Below, piece by piece: positions 34,664-44,997 of a stretch of DNA of 64,000 bases. Position 1 is the first letter of the stretch, and each line of letters begins with the position of its first letter. The DNA is from Penicillium oxalicum (taxonomy: Eukaryota; Ascomycota; Eurotiomycetes; Eurotiales; Aspergillaceae): positions 2,294,001 through 2,358,000 of the forward strand of contig NC_064651.1 of assembly GCF_001723175.1 (NCBI RefSeq). Direction: 5' to 3'. The notes under the pieces are model-generated. The model saw only the letters and a program-made list of their open reading frames with translations, was not told where the DNA came from and searched no databases. A program made the translations under genes and the position numbers.

Positions 34664-36102
34664 ATGTCTCGCTGCCCACATACATCGCCGTCGAGGGAGG
34701 AGTTACAAGGCTACTATGATCCGGCTGTTCCTCACTGGACAAATGTTGATACCGTAAGATCCACCCGCGTGTCAAAATAGCATCACCAGCATTGAACCCC
34801 GTCATGGCCCCAAGATCATCAATTCCGTCTTTTCGATGTGCTAATTATAGGCGCATCAATTTTTTTTTTGGTTTGCGAACTCTACAGCCAGCATTTTCAA
34901 CTCCATACCTGGGAATCACTCCATCACCCTATTGCACGGAACCTATGATCTCGCATCCCGGCATCCTCACACCCATCTCGCTCCCGGATAATTCATTTCG
35001 ACCCAGTCCAGCTCTCAGTCACCACTCCCACTCCCAGGACTATTCCTCGCAGGAATATCGATACGGTATCAACGACACACTTCAACCACAGGGTCTCGGT
35101 ATCACGGCGCCATTTCCCAGTGAATATCCTCGAACCTCAGCACCGGCCTCCAATTATGTATACGCTCCACACGATCACCAGTATGCCATGGGCTACACGC
35201 CCACTATCTCGCCCTCACTGCCGCCACCCAAAAGGGTGAAGCGAACGGGCTCGGATGCGCAAGGGGTCTCTCGAAATACTAGTGCCCCTCTCACCATTCT
35301 CCCTGACCCGGAAGGTGTAGAGCGCCTCCAGCGAGAGCGCAGTTACAGCACGCCAGGTCCGGCTGTGATGCCGCCGAAGCCTCGTGCGCCGGGTCGAGGT
35401 CGTAGAGACCCAAAAGCAGAGGAAGAAGACGCCTTTGTTGAGGAACTTCGGGAGAAGCACGTGGCGTGGAAGGTGATTCGTGAGAAATTCTACGAAAAAT
35501 TCAACAATGATGCCAGCGAGGCCCGCCTGCAAATGCGATTGCTCCGCCGGCGGAAAGAAAGGCAGGCACGTTGGGAAGAGCACGATGTGAGTACGTCGAC
35601 CTGTTTTCATTATCATTTTTTCCCAATCTCCCTTCCATTCTCTTCTCCCCTTCTTTTTTTTATTTTTTTTTTTTCAAAAAAGAAAGGAAAGCAAAGGAGG
35701 AGAAAAAAAGACTTCACAGTGGACCCGCTTTCACATATAGACTATGATACGAGATTCAAAACGCTGACAGTTTCTATAGGTCCGGCTCCTCCTGTCGGCT
35801 TCCGCTATGTGGGAGATCAAGAAGTACCAATTCATCGCTAAAAAGGTGATTTCGAATTCCCTTCCATCCACCGAGCTGGGTCCAGCAAGAATCAACCTGA
35901 CTTTTGTCTCTAGATGAAAGATTTGGGATCAACGAAAGAATACACACCCGAGCAATGCCGGACACAATTACGGTATATCGAAGCCAAACAAAGACATGGA
36001 AAATCTGGGAGCACGTCCCCATCATTCGCGTCGGATGATGCCGAGTCCCCCTTTGATGGCCCATCAGAACCGCGCAAACGTGGTTTTCAGGAATTGGAAT
36101 GA
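34664..36102 (+). CDS. Myb/SANT-like protein 3
   Basis: Probable nuclear regulator of 347 residues in four exons: 34664-34753, 34888-35586, 35780-35845 and 35914-36102. It starts MSRCPHTSPSREELQGYYDP. The middle is Ser/Pro/Tyr-rich low complexity with a basic PPKRVKRTGS patch. The first helical repeat reads EEEDAFVEELREKHVAWKVIREKFYEK (given here in part), the second SASAMWEIKKYQFIAKKMKD, then EYTPEQCRTQLRYIEAK. A 193-nt intron lies between the repeats after EEHD, at the same place as in the two other Myb/SANT genes of the window; a further intron follows IAKK. The repeats are more diverged than in the other two, so DNA binding is less certain. The 193-nt intron holds a T-run followed by an A/G-run. 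Confidence 0.85.
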
Positions 36103-36228
36103 TGATTTTTGCACTGCTTGTTTTTATTTCTTTTTGAACTTGTTCATTTGGCGGGTCTTGCGCTTTTGCTCAAAGGACACTTTTGGTCTGGAGTCTTTAT
36201 CCTCCTCCTCTTCCCTCCCCTTGCCTCT

Positions 36229-36239
36229 CCCCCCCCCCC
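36229..36239. repeat. Poly(C) tract, 11 C
   Basis: Eleven consecutive C about 130 bases after the stop codon of Myb/SANT gene 3, at the end of a pyrimidine-rich stretch. Confidence 0.9.
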
Positions 36240-36670
36240 ATAAGAATAGCCTAGGAGTTGGTTGGATTTGGTGCTTATGAGAATTCATGTGATTTGTTCT
36301 TTTTTTTCTGATATGCTCTATCCATATGTGCTAGTGAAGACTCGATTATTCTAGCTTTGAAAAAACTATACATATTCATCGACTCACAAGCAGGTTTTGA
36401 AACCTATGGAACTTATGATTCTAGTAGGTAACTGGTATCTTTGATTTTGAAGTGTGTACGTACTTACGGTCCTGGTGCTCGTTCAAGAAACAGAAAATAC
36501 CTCCATAGTGGAAAACGATTACATGAGACAGCTGGAATCTGACGAGAATCGTCTCAATCCTTCAAATCCTCGACTTTCAACTCAAGTTCTGACTTGCAAG
36601 CCCCGTCCACCTACTGTAGAATAAGGTTAAAACCTCGGTCCGACCCATGTCTCAGGGCTCATGGATGTTT

Positions 36671-36684
36671 CCCCCCCCCCCCCC
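36671..36684. repeat. Poly(C) tract, 14 C
   Basis: Fourteen consecutive C on the plus strand in the Myb/SANT gene 3 / DOM34 spacer. Confidence 0.9.
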
Positions 36685-37047
36685 ACGAAACCACTCAGAA
36701 AAAAAACAAAAAGCAACAGCTTTTTTCAAAATGATGAGTGAATCCGACTCTACTTCAATCGTGAAACAGATTGAAAAAAAATAAATGAAAGGGACCAAGA
36801 CTGGCTGATGACTGTGATAGGCGAGACTTTGCACGTCATTGTTGCTCCTCCTCTATGACCTGCCAGGTGAGTTGAGGTTGGAATTCAGATAGAAGTAAGT
36901 ACTAGGTAGGTGTGCTGTCGTGTAGGTAGTTAGCTTCGGACATGTTTCGTTCTCGGTCTATTAGAATTCGGTGCGTTCAATATCCATGCCTAGCGTGTTG
37001 CAAAAGACCCCACACTAGGTTCGGTTAGGTGCTAAATACATAGCTTC

Positions 37048-37069
37048 GGGGGGGGGGGGGGGGGGGGGG
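37048..37069. repeat. Poly(G) tract, 22 G
   Basis: Twenty-two consecutive G, the longest homopolymer in the window. Exact length may be affected by sequencing error. Such a run could form a G-quadruplex in single-stranded form. Confidence 0.85.
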
Positions 37070-37738
37070 CTGTGGCCATCAAACGTGGAGTCGAATGGAT
37101 CAAAATAACCTGCTGTTCTACACAAGTCTAACTCTCAGTCATATTGTGGGTCTCCCATCGCTTTAGCTTGACTACCTGTGTGTATTCTTCCACACTAGTA
37201 AGGCTGTTTTTGTTGAAGCGAGGCCTTCTCGAGATTTAGCAAGGATTCATCGTCATGGCCCACATACCTGCATGATTAGCACAGTTTGCCTCGTCTATAG
37301 CTCTGTTCTGTCGGTTGGGCTTGCTGGAACTTCGCCAATATCGAGGATTGCATCCTGAATTTGGGGGACGAACCCGACTGGACGAGGGGCTTGAGATTGA
37401 GAGGCTTTGCTTTGGCCGGGTCTGGGGCAAGTAATGGGCAGGAGAAATATTGTTTTCATCTGGCCCCCTTGAGAAACAAACCAAAAGACAAAGGGGATCA
37501 CTGCTGAAGTCATTGATAGTTTGGAATTGAATTGGAGGATCCGGTGCCAAGATTCTCAACGGTCGGGACGTGGCACGCGCATTCAACGGCTGGGCGTGAT
37601 GGGAACTATGAAGAAACCACAGCAGTTGCCTCAATTGTGCCGTGGGGCCAAGGCCAGCGTGGCCGTGTTCTATTTATTTTGTTGACACGCAGAGTGCGGG
37701 TTTTGTCTAATTATGTGCATTATCGTCCTTGAAAAGTC

Positions 37739-39115
37739 TCACTCAGCGCCCGCCTCCTCGGGTTCCGAGTCCATGTCCTCCTCGATGATCGGAAAAGTCA
37801 GAAGTGCGGCGATACCTCCGAGTCCCTCGAGTCGCCTGCCACTCTCGTGGTCGGAGCTCAGCACGCGAACCTCGCCGCCTTCGACGTCTCGCACACGGTC
37901 GACTAACGAGACCCATCGCTTTCGCTCAGCAACGTCTTGCGATCGGAATAACTTGTTCGACATGATGAGAACACCCCCACCACGACCCACGGCTCCCTGC
38001 TCAACGGCCGATTCAACCTCGCGCGGCCCGTACGTCGCTTTGTTTGTCTCCTTGCGCAGTTGATCCAAGAAGTCATCCATGAGTTTGGTCTCGCGGGCAT
38101 ATTTGGTGTCTGCGAGAAGCGTCTTGACAGCGGGAGACTGGAGAACTTCGGAGAGCGAGTTGAGATAGCCCGATGCAGAGTGCACAACGACAATGCTGGG
38201 GAGCAGCCGCTTCAATCCCGGTGTCGTGGTGGCTGCTTCGGACTGGATATACTTATGGAAGCCCGCGGCCACGAAGCCGGGAGAAGCAAGTAAGACGGGT
38301 CGAATATCGTCTGTGTTTGTGCCGGATGTAATGCTCGTGTTAAAGTCCATCTGGCGTAAAAGCGTCTCGAGTGTGACGCGGTAGAATTTGTTCATTCCCT
38401 CGAGGCCAGCAGAGTCAGCAATCGACAGCCTCGGGGACAAAAAGAGGGCGATGTAGATTCTTACCTTGTCATGGTCACCACCTCCCTGCCTCTTACGAGG
38501 CACTGACATTTCCACTTTTTGCTTCATTATCGTTTGGAACTGTCCGATGAAGCAGATATGTGCCAACCCTTCCTGCATCACAACAGCGACCGCCTCCGCG
38601 CGTCGTTTTCCACCCTCGTCGACCGCATCTTTGAGCTGTTCGACTGCCACACTATCCCACCCCACTCCCTCACCGTCCGCACCCACTTCTTTCTCGAGGG
38701 TGAAGTTGCGATTCAATTCCAGGTCCAGCGTGTGGAATTGTCCGATCTTGGTATGCGCGGTCTCGTTCACGATCTGACCGGAAACGTGCAGTTGCGAGCT
38801 TTGCGGGTCAAAGTCGAGGTTTTTCACCTTGATCACCAAATTCAAATGTACCCGGGCAGATGATGTCGAGCCCGTATCTTGGACTGTGGTCACTCGTCGG
38901 ATGGCGCTGGCGCGAAGCAAATCACCTGGACGGATCAGGTTGTATGCGTGCCACTAAAGCGCGGACCAGATCATGTCAGTGATGAGGGATGTCACACGCC
39001 AATGACAATGCAAAGCTAATTCAGTGGCAATATTTACCATATCCTCGGGCTCTTCGGGACATAATGTAACTTCACCCGAGCCACCATGCTCAATCTTGTT
39101 TTTGATCAAGCGCAT
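37739..39115 (-). CDS. dom34: Dom34/pelota, no-go mRNA decay factor
   Basis: eRF1-like factor that with Hbs1 rescues stalled ribosomes in no-go and non-stop decay. Exons read leftward: 39115-39038, 38953-38465 and 38398-37739, giving 408 residues. It starts MRLIKNKIEHGGSGEVTLCP with the pelota N-domain (EPEDMWHAYNLIRPGDLLRA), then NFTLEKEV and the central-domain KRQGGGDHDK, GMNKFYRVTLETLL, RPVLLASPGFVAAGF. The C-domain carries FLDQLRKETNKATYG and ends in an acidic tail EEDMDSEPEEAGAE. The second intron (38399-38464) is 66 nt, stop-free and a multiple of three, and has a GAG acceptor, so a form retaining 22 extra residues is possible on paper; family alignment from memory favours removal. No GGQ motif is present, as expected for pelota. 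Confidence 0.94.
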
Positions 39116-40433
39116 CTTTGGGAAATATGCTTGTAAATTGTGGTGAGATTGCTCGGAGATAGCGGACTAAGAAGCTTCTTCGTCGGTAAAGCAACTTCGG
39201 GCAGAAATAACAAAAAAAACGGAAGTTTCGGCAACCGAAAAACAGCTGGTCTCTGGCAGACCCTTTGCACTGCACAAAGTTCAAGTAATTGCAGTCTCTA
39301 CGAAGTCCTGTCCCGCCCTCGAAATGACGATGACGCCCCGCATATACTGCCTCGAGTTACCGCTTCTGTCATGCTGATTTGAGGGACCTTTCATAATTAA
39401 TCACGCTCAGTATTGTGGTGGGCTCGATTCAGGCGGCATGTGTGCAAGGATTTTTCCAGACATTGAGGATTTGATGGAGTCATCTTTGGGTAGCTAGCAG
39501 TCAAACGTCGAGACTGGTTTACCGAGCCAGGCACATTCCGAAAAGGTGCCAAAGGGTGTTCCTGTCCTCCGCCATAGGAAGCACCTCCCATGGTGTTTTA
39601 CTACGTAGTACCTTGGGAGCTTCAGGTACATGCACGGTACCCGTGGCACGGGTACGCGCACTTGGGATACGTGAGGTGCCTCCCTCGTAGCCCACTAGAC
39701 CCCACATCCGTCTTAGGTGAAGCACTCACTTGCTCAGATAGGAAATTGGTCTGTTCCATGGGCGAAGGGCTTGATCCTGAACGACAGCCCAAGTATGTAC
39801 CATGCAGTCATGAACACAAATTGATCGGGTACCCATCACGCATCACACATCTCAAAGCGAGAGTTTCTGACCCACCGTGGGATGGGTGTGTAGATGAACC
39901 AGACGGTGCATTTCAGGACGGCATGATGGCTTCTTCGGGCAGCTCATAGGTATGGTGGTGATCGACAGCGCCGACAATAGGCGCATCGAACCTGACCCCT
40001 CTACCCAGAACCCTGGCTGGGGAATACATCGGTCGTCCGTGTCTAGGTAACAAAAGGAACTGAGAGAATGGGCTCAGTGGGGGGGGGGAGCAGTATTTTG
40101 GCAAGGGAGAAACCATGATAGCATCATCAAGTCGGGTGAATGGCGCCGAACTTGAGTATTTCATTGGCCGCATGTCCAGAGTTGAAGCCTCGTGAGAGCG
40201 GGAGAAGGTGGGTCCGAGCTAGATGAGTTGCTCCTTCACGCCTGGACCTGCCCGGCCTTTCTCGATGACTATTTAATTGCTCATTGGCAATGTTCGTAGT
40301 TCTGAGTCAGTGAATTGCATCTTTTTCATTGTCTTGAATTCAACTAAGTTGCATCTCCAATCCATCTTCTGCAAGTTTTGAGTCTCAAGGTTACGCCTTT
40401 CTTCCTCGTTTATACCGCAGCTCCGAATCCATC
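39116..40433. promoter_or_regulatory. Divergent spacer DOM34 / aldo-keto reductase
   Basis: 1.3 kb between divergent start codons, holding both promoters. It includes ten consecutive G at 40079-40088. The frame at 39590-39949 (plus) shows no domain and is not called. Confidence 0.5.
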
Positions 40434-41631
40434 ATGGCTGATCTTACGCTTCAATCAACTTACAAGTTGGTGTCTGGGTTTGAAATCCCCGCGCTTGGGT
40501 TTGGTGTAAGTGTCCTTGACACATTCAGAGTGCTAGATCACCATAGACACTTTGTGTAGTCTAACCTTTTTTTTACCTTCTTCTCGTGATTGTTTTAGGT
40601 GTATCAAACGTGAGATCAAATGCAATTGGCACTTTTCGATCCATGAGGCCTTATTTGTGACTTCTTTACCCATCAGACCTGCCGACGTCACCGAAAAAGT
40701 AGCTTTGAAAGCGCTCGAGGTCGGATATCGCCATGTGAGTGACAACACGAATTCCGTGGAGCAAAGAACATGCGCTGACTCTCCTACCTCAAAGATCGAT
40801 TGCGCCAAGGTTTACCGAAATGAAGCTGAGAGCGCCGAGGCGATCCGCCAGTCGGGCCTCGATCGCTCAAAGATCTTCTACACGAGCAAGGTGCCCACCT
40901 CGTGCATGGGTTACGAGCAGGCAAAGCAAGCCATCGGGGAGAGCCTCACGGCTGCCAAGCTTGATTACATTGACCTGTATACAATCCCACCCGTGCATGA
41001 ACTGCTATATAAGACGAAAATCTGACCTGGTTGGTAGTATGCTGATCCACGCACCCTACGGCGGCAAGGAAGCTCGTCTGGGAACGTGGCGTGCCCTGGT
41101 CGAGGCTCAGAAGGCGGGCAAGATTCACTCGCTGGGTGTGTCAAACTACGGCATTCAGCATCTTGAGGAGCTGGAAGAGTACATCAAGAACGGTGGCGGC
41201 GGCGAGATCACCGTTGGCCAGTACGAGATTCACCCGTGGTGCCCGCGCGAAGACATTGCCTCGTGGCTCAAGAAGCGCAACATCATTGTGGAAGCGTACT
41301 CGCCTCTTGTCCAGGCGACTCGTATGGAAGAGCCCCTGCTCAAGAAGCTCGCCGAGAAGTATGGCAAGAGCCCCGCTCAGGTCCTGGTCCGATGGAGTCT
41401 GCAAAAGGTAAGTGCATGAGTTCGGTGCTTTCTGTTTTCGCGAAAGTGGTTCCGTTGCTCACATTTTGAGGATAGGGTTACGTTCCTCTTCCCAAGTCAG
41501 CTACCGAGTCGAGAATTCGGGAAAACGCCGAGGTCTTTGACTTCATTCTGTCAGAGGAGGATATGGCCACATTGGCACTCGATGAATATGCGCCCGTCTG
41601 CTGGGATCCGATCCGCGACTGCAAGGAATAG
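40434..41631 (+). CDS. Aldo-keto reductase
   Basis: NAD(P)H-dependent carbonyl reductase of the AKR superfamily, probably cytosolic. Six exons: 40434-40505, an 11-nt microexon 40599-40609, 40677-40734, 40795-40976, 41038-41407 and 41476-41631, giving 282 residues. The joined protein reads MADLTLQSTYKLVSGFEIPA, LGFG-VYQT-PADVTEKVA, then GYRH-IDCAKVYRNE with catalytic Asp and Tyr of the AKR tetrad, FYTSKVPT with the Lys, and LIHAPYGG with the His. Cofactor-side motifs are LGVSNYG, VGQYEIHPW, VEAYSPL and PLPKSATESRIREN. The 11-nt exon encodes VYQ and part of Thr; without it the conserved GVYQTP is lost and phase fails. The exon 4 donor GTATAC is less usual but phase agrees (CT|T). Substrate cannot be told. 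Confidence 0.93.
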
Positions 41632-41984
41632 GCGGGGAGAGGTACTAGGGGCCCTAAAAAGTTCTCGGAAAGCCTGGAAATTCCCTTATAGGAGAAGCTC
41701 GGACATTTAGACAGAAGGAGCTTTCGTGAATGAATTTATTTTATAAAAAAAAATCCTGTTAGCAAAAGAACCCTATGGAGGTGGCTGCCTCGATCGGCGA
41801 CCGCCCAGTAAGGTAGTTTGTTGATGCTCGGCACAACATATTGCCGGGACCGCGAACCTGGGCGCAAACGTCACGGCATTCAGGTCGGAATTACAATGCT
41901 CGGCACGAGACAAATTTGGTCAGATCAAATGACACAGACCATTCGCCCTGAGCCCATGAACGGGATTTCAGAGAGGCAGTCGCC
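41632..41984. other. Short spacer
   Basis: 353 bases between two genes on the same strand. An A-run lies at 41744-41752 near the probable 3' end of the reductase mRNA. Nothing else was recognised. Confidence 0.5.
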
Positions 41985-43004
41985 GTGACGGCTTCCATCA
42001 TGCCAGACGAGGCACGACGAATCATCATCGAAAAGTCCAGCACGGTCCGTCGCCGATATCAACGCAGCAACAAACGATTCAAATTCACAGCCTCCCAACT
42101 CCGACGGATTGAACGTGAAGAGGAACTTGAACGTCGCGCCCAGGCGATTCGGGATAAGGAGGCGAAACGGCGCGCCAACAAAAAGAAGAAGGCTGAAAAG
42201 GAGGCCAAGGATCGGGAGGAGCGCAAGAAGCTTGGTCTCCCGGATCCTTGTGTGCCCAAAGTCCCAGCGAGTCAGCCACTGCTGTCTGCTTTCCTCGGAG
42301 CAAAACCTGCGGTGCGCGATGAAGGACAAGAATCTCCTGCAAATGAGTCGGAGTCTCTTGAGACAGAAGATGAGGAGCCAGCCGAGATAGAGCATCAGAA
42401 CCCCGGTGGTGACACCGAGGCTGAGTCGGATTACTTTGACGACCTGGATGAGGGAGTCATTGAGCAGGAGCTCTTGTGTTTTCAAGATGTGAATCACTCA
42501 GAAGACCCTCCTGGTGGAAATGCTCTCGACGATATAAACACCTCCAAAGTCATGGTTGGCCATGAAGCCACAGGGGAGGATGTACGCCTTTCGCACAGAA
42601 AACATGATGACGATCGTCACGACAAAGAAGTTGATATGCCCACTGGTGCCGGCGCTGGTGCCGGCGCTGGTACTGCCGCCGTGGCTGATGACGATGACGA
42701 CGAATTCTCTGATTGTTCAGTATTCAACGATGTCGATATAATACAAGAAGCGGACGCCATTGTATCCGCGCGATTCCCTCCACCGGAGCCGATAGACTCC
42801 CTACCTTCTGCATTGCATACGCCCGTGATGTCAACGATGGGTCCACCCCAACCTGTGGAGCAGGCACAAATATTAACCTCTCCATTACCGTGTATGAGCG
42901 ATTCTTTCTACGACGATACGGCCGATTACTTGGAGGGCGTCTTCTCGCGTGGCTGTGGCGACTCCTTTTCCGAGCTAGCCCAGCTGGGTTCCGGTGCGCC
43001 ATGA
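41985..43004 (+). CDS. Uncharacterised basic coiled-coil protein with PIP-box-like motif
   Basis: Intronless gene of 339 residues; a second in-frame ATG at 42000 (MPDEARR) is an equally possible start. I do not recognise a named family. Residues about 20-90 are a highly charged basic helix (TVRRRYQRSNKRFKFTASQL, then ELERRAQAIRDKEAKRRANK) likely to form a coiled coil and to hold nuclear-localisation signals. It runs into LGLPDPCVPKVPASQ and QPLLSAFLGAK (97-107), which approaches the PCNA-interacting pattern Q-x-x-L-x-x-F-F except for Leu at the last position. The rest is acidic and disordered, with a Gly-Ala repeat (GAGAGAGAG, about 222-230), an acidic run ADDDDDEFSDCS and a C-terminal segment MSDSFYDDTADYLEGVFSRG. 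Continuous frame, hydrophilic composition and ordered charge blocks favour a real nuclear protein. Confidence 0.8.
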   Translation: MTASIMPDEARRIIIEKSSTVRRRYQRSNKRFKFTASQLRRIEREEELERRAQAIRDKEAKRRANKKKKAEKEAKDREERKKLGLPDPCVPKVPASQPLLSAFLGAKPAVRDEGQESPANESESLETEDEEPAEIEHQNPGGDTEAESDYFDDLDEGVIEQELLCFQDVNHSEDPPGGNALDDINTSKVMVGHEATGEDVRLSHRKHDDDRHDKEVDMPTGAGAGAGAGTAAVADDDDDEFSDCSVFNDVDIIQEADAIVSARFPPPEPIDSLPSALHTPVMSTMGPPQPVEQAQILTSPLPCMSDSFYDDTADYLEGVFSRGCGDSFSELAQLGSGAP

Positions 43005-43624
43005 ATTGGAGATCTCGCTCTCGATATACTCGCCTTTTGTACAATTCAGAAGGCACAAGCCAACTGCCTCCCCTGCGAGTAAATAAATGTACAGATCCTA
43101 CCGAGTGGTAGAAGACCACTCGGGAAAATCGACCGGACAGTTGCCGCTCTGGCTTGCTGCGGTCCGACCGGCGGGCGACCACATCCGCTGCGCGGATGCT
43201 GCTTCCGCCCGTTGAAAGCCGGACTCGGATGTGTCATGATGTGACAGGGAACAGGGCGCTACTTAGTTGCAAAGACCGTTAACTTTCACGTACAATAGAC
43301 TTTACATTATAGTGGGGTCTTGGAGAAATTCAATGCAAGGAATGTGCATCATTCAAGCATATTGCTGCCCATGGGCTATTCTCTCCGCCTGGGGTCGAGC
43401 TAGTTGCACCCGAGCATAACTGTCCGAGGGCTACAAGTCAGCCGGCCTTGTCTTCCATCTTCGCGTTATAATTGTAGACTTGGTACCTCTGGCAGACCAC
43501 ATACACTTCACCAAATTTTCCATCCGAGACTTTACTGTCTTTTAACACCCTCCTCTCATAAGCATTTGCCCTCCCAACGATCACGGTCGTAGTCCACTAG
43601 CCATCGTCAATTCTTATTACCACC
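43005..43624. other. Spacer upstream of the alpha/beta hydrolase
   Basis: 620 bases between two plus-strand genes. The last 100 bases before the next ATG are C/T-rich, a usual promoter/leader composition for filamentous fungi. No gene or repeat was seen. Confidence 0.5.
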
Positions 43625-44641
43625 ATGCCCTTCATACAAGCAGGTCGCCATAGCCTTCACTACGCAGACTCCCACCCATCCGGTCCCCCAACATCCTCCG
43701 CCCTTACATTCATCTTTATACACGGACTCGGCTCTTCGCAAAACTACTATTTCCCCATCATCCCTCATCTGAACCCTCACCACCGCTGCATCACCATCGA
43801 CACCTACGGTGCCGCCCGTTCGCCGTTTACCGGGGACACCATATCCATCACCAGTATCGCAGAAGATGTCATTGGCGTACTTGACACACTCAATGTGGCC
43901 AAGGCCGTAGTGGTTGGCCATTCGATGGGCGGGCTGGTCGTTATCGAGCTCGGCGCTAAATTTCCGGACCGTGTGATGGGAATCGTGGCTATCGGACCAA
44001 CTCATCCATCTGAGAAGCTGGGTTCGATTATGAATGTGAGGGCTGAAACAGTGCTAGAAGGTGACTCTTTCGATTTATTCCTGATACTCTTTCTCCTCTT
44101 TTCATTTCTTTTTTCTTTCTTGCTTATTCTACACATAAGACCGAGACGTCGCGAAGAGAAAGACGACACGGACAGAAAATCACAGCTTTTCCAAAAAGAA
44201 AAGGAAGAAAAGGGAGAGAGAGAGAAGAAAAAGATGAGATAAAAAAGAAGCTAACATCAATTCCACAATCAAGCCGGCATGGAACCCATGGCCGAATCCA
44301 TCCCGTCCGCTGCTGTCGGTTCACGCAGCACCCCGCTCCAAAGAGCGTTTATTCGAGAACTCCTGCTTGGCCAGAATCCGAGCGGTTATGCAGCTCTCTG
44401 TCGAGCAATTTCGAATGCCCCAGTGCCGGACTACGCTGCTGTTCACGCGCCATTTCTGCTTATTGCGGGGGAGGAGGACAATTCTGCGTCCATGGAGGGC
44501 TGTCAGCATATCTATCAGCATGTGTCGAGTGAGAAGAAGCGGATGGATGTTTTGTCGGGGGTGGGACATTGGCATTGTATCGAGTCGTCGGATGAAGTTG
44601 GTCGGTTGATTGTTTCTTTTGTTTCAGATTTATCTCGATGA
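43625..44641 (+). CDS. Alpha/beta hydrolase (3-oxoadipate enol-lactonase-like)
   Basis: Small serine hydrolase of 267 residues in two exons, 43625-44060 and 44274-44641 (donor GTGACT, branch-like GCTAAC, acceptor AAG). It shows the fold's key elements: oxyanion HGLG at 33-36, nucleophile elbow GHSMGG with Ser100, acid Asp214 in IAGEEDNSAS and base His244 in GVGHWH. The overall size and pattern match the 3-oxoadipate enol-lactonase type of hydrolase, but related hydrolases have many substrates. It converges with an intradiol dioxygenase whose stop is 356 bases away, which would suit a role in opening or lactone steps of aromatic catabolism. The intron is long (213 nt) and combines a pyrimidine tract with a purine tract. 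Confidence 0.9.
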
Positions 44642-44997
44642 TGATAATTTGAAGGTTTATGGGTGAATAGATGGAATCATTGTGATGAGACAATGGGTAT
44701 GCATAGGTGGACGGTTTTACAAGAAATGGTTGTTTCGAGATCTAGCAAGCGCACCAGAGACAATGGGTTCTTGTCATAACGTCCATATAGTGGTCCCCAG
44801 GTTATGTTCACACCGATCACGGTACTAGGATTTCTTTCATTCCATGCATCGAGCTTATAACCTTGCCTGAGTATTAAGAGAGAAAAACAAAAAAAAAATT
44901 TGGCTGCTGAAATGATAGAATTATTCACTTTCAAGTCGTCCCAACAAACATGTGCTGGACAATTTGGTCAAGGTTCCATAACCGACAAAATCAGAGT
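44642..44997. other. Convergent spacer hydrolase / dioxygenase
   Basis: 356 bases holding both 3' ends. It contains an A-run at 44881-44899. Nothing else was recognised. Confidence 0.5.

Larger units (their letters stand above)
36103..37738. other. Convergent spacer Myb/SANT gene 3 / DOM34 with homopolymer tracts
   Basis: 1.6 kb between converging genes. It contains three long G/C homopolymers (11 C, 14 C and 22 G, listed separately) and an A-run/T-run pair near 36696-36727. No supported gene; the 132-codon frame at 37236-37634 (minus) shows no domain. Confidence 0.5.
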
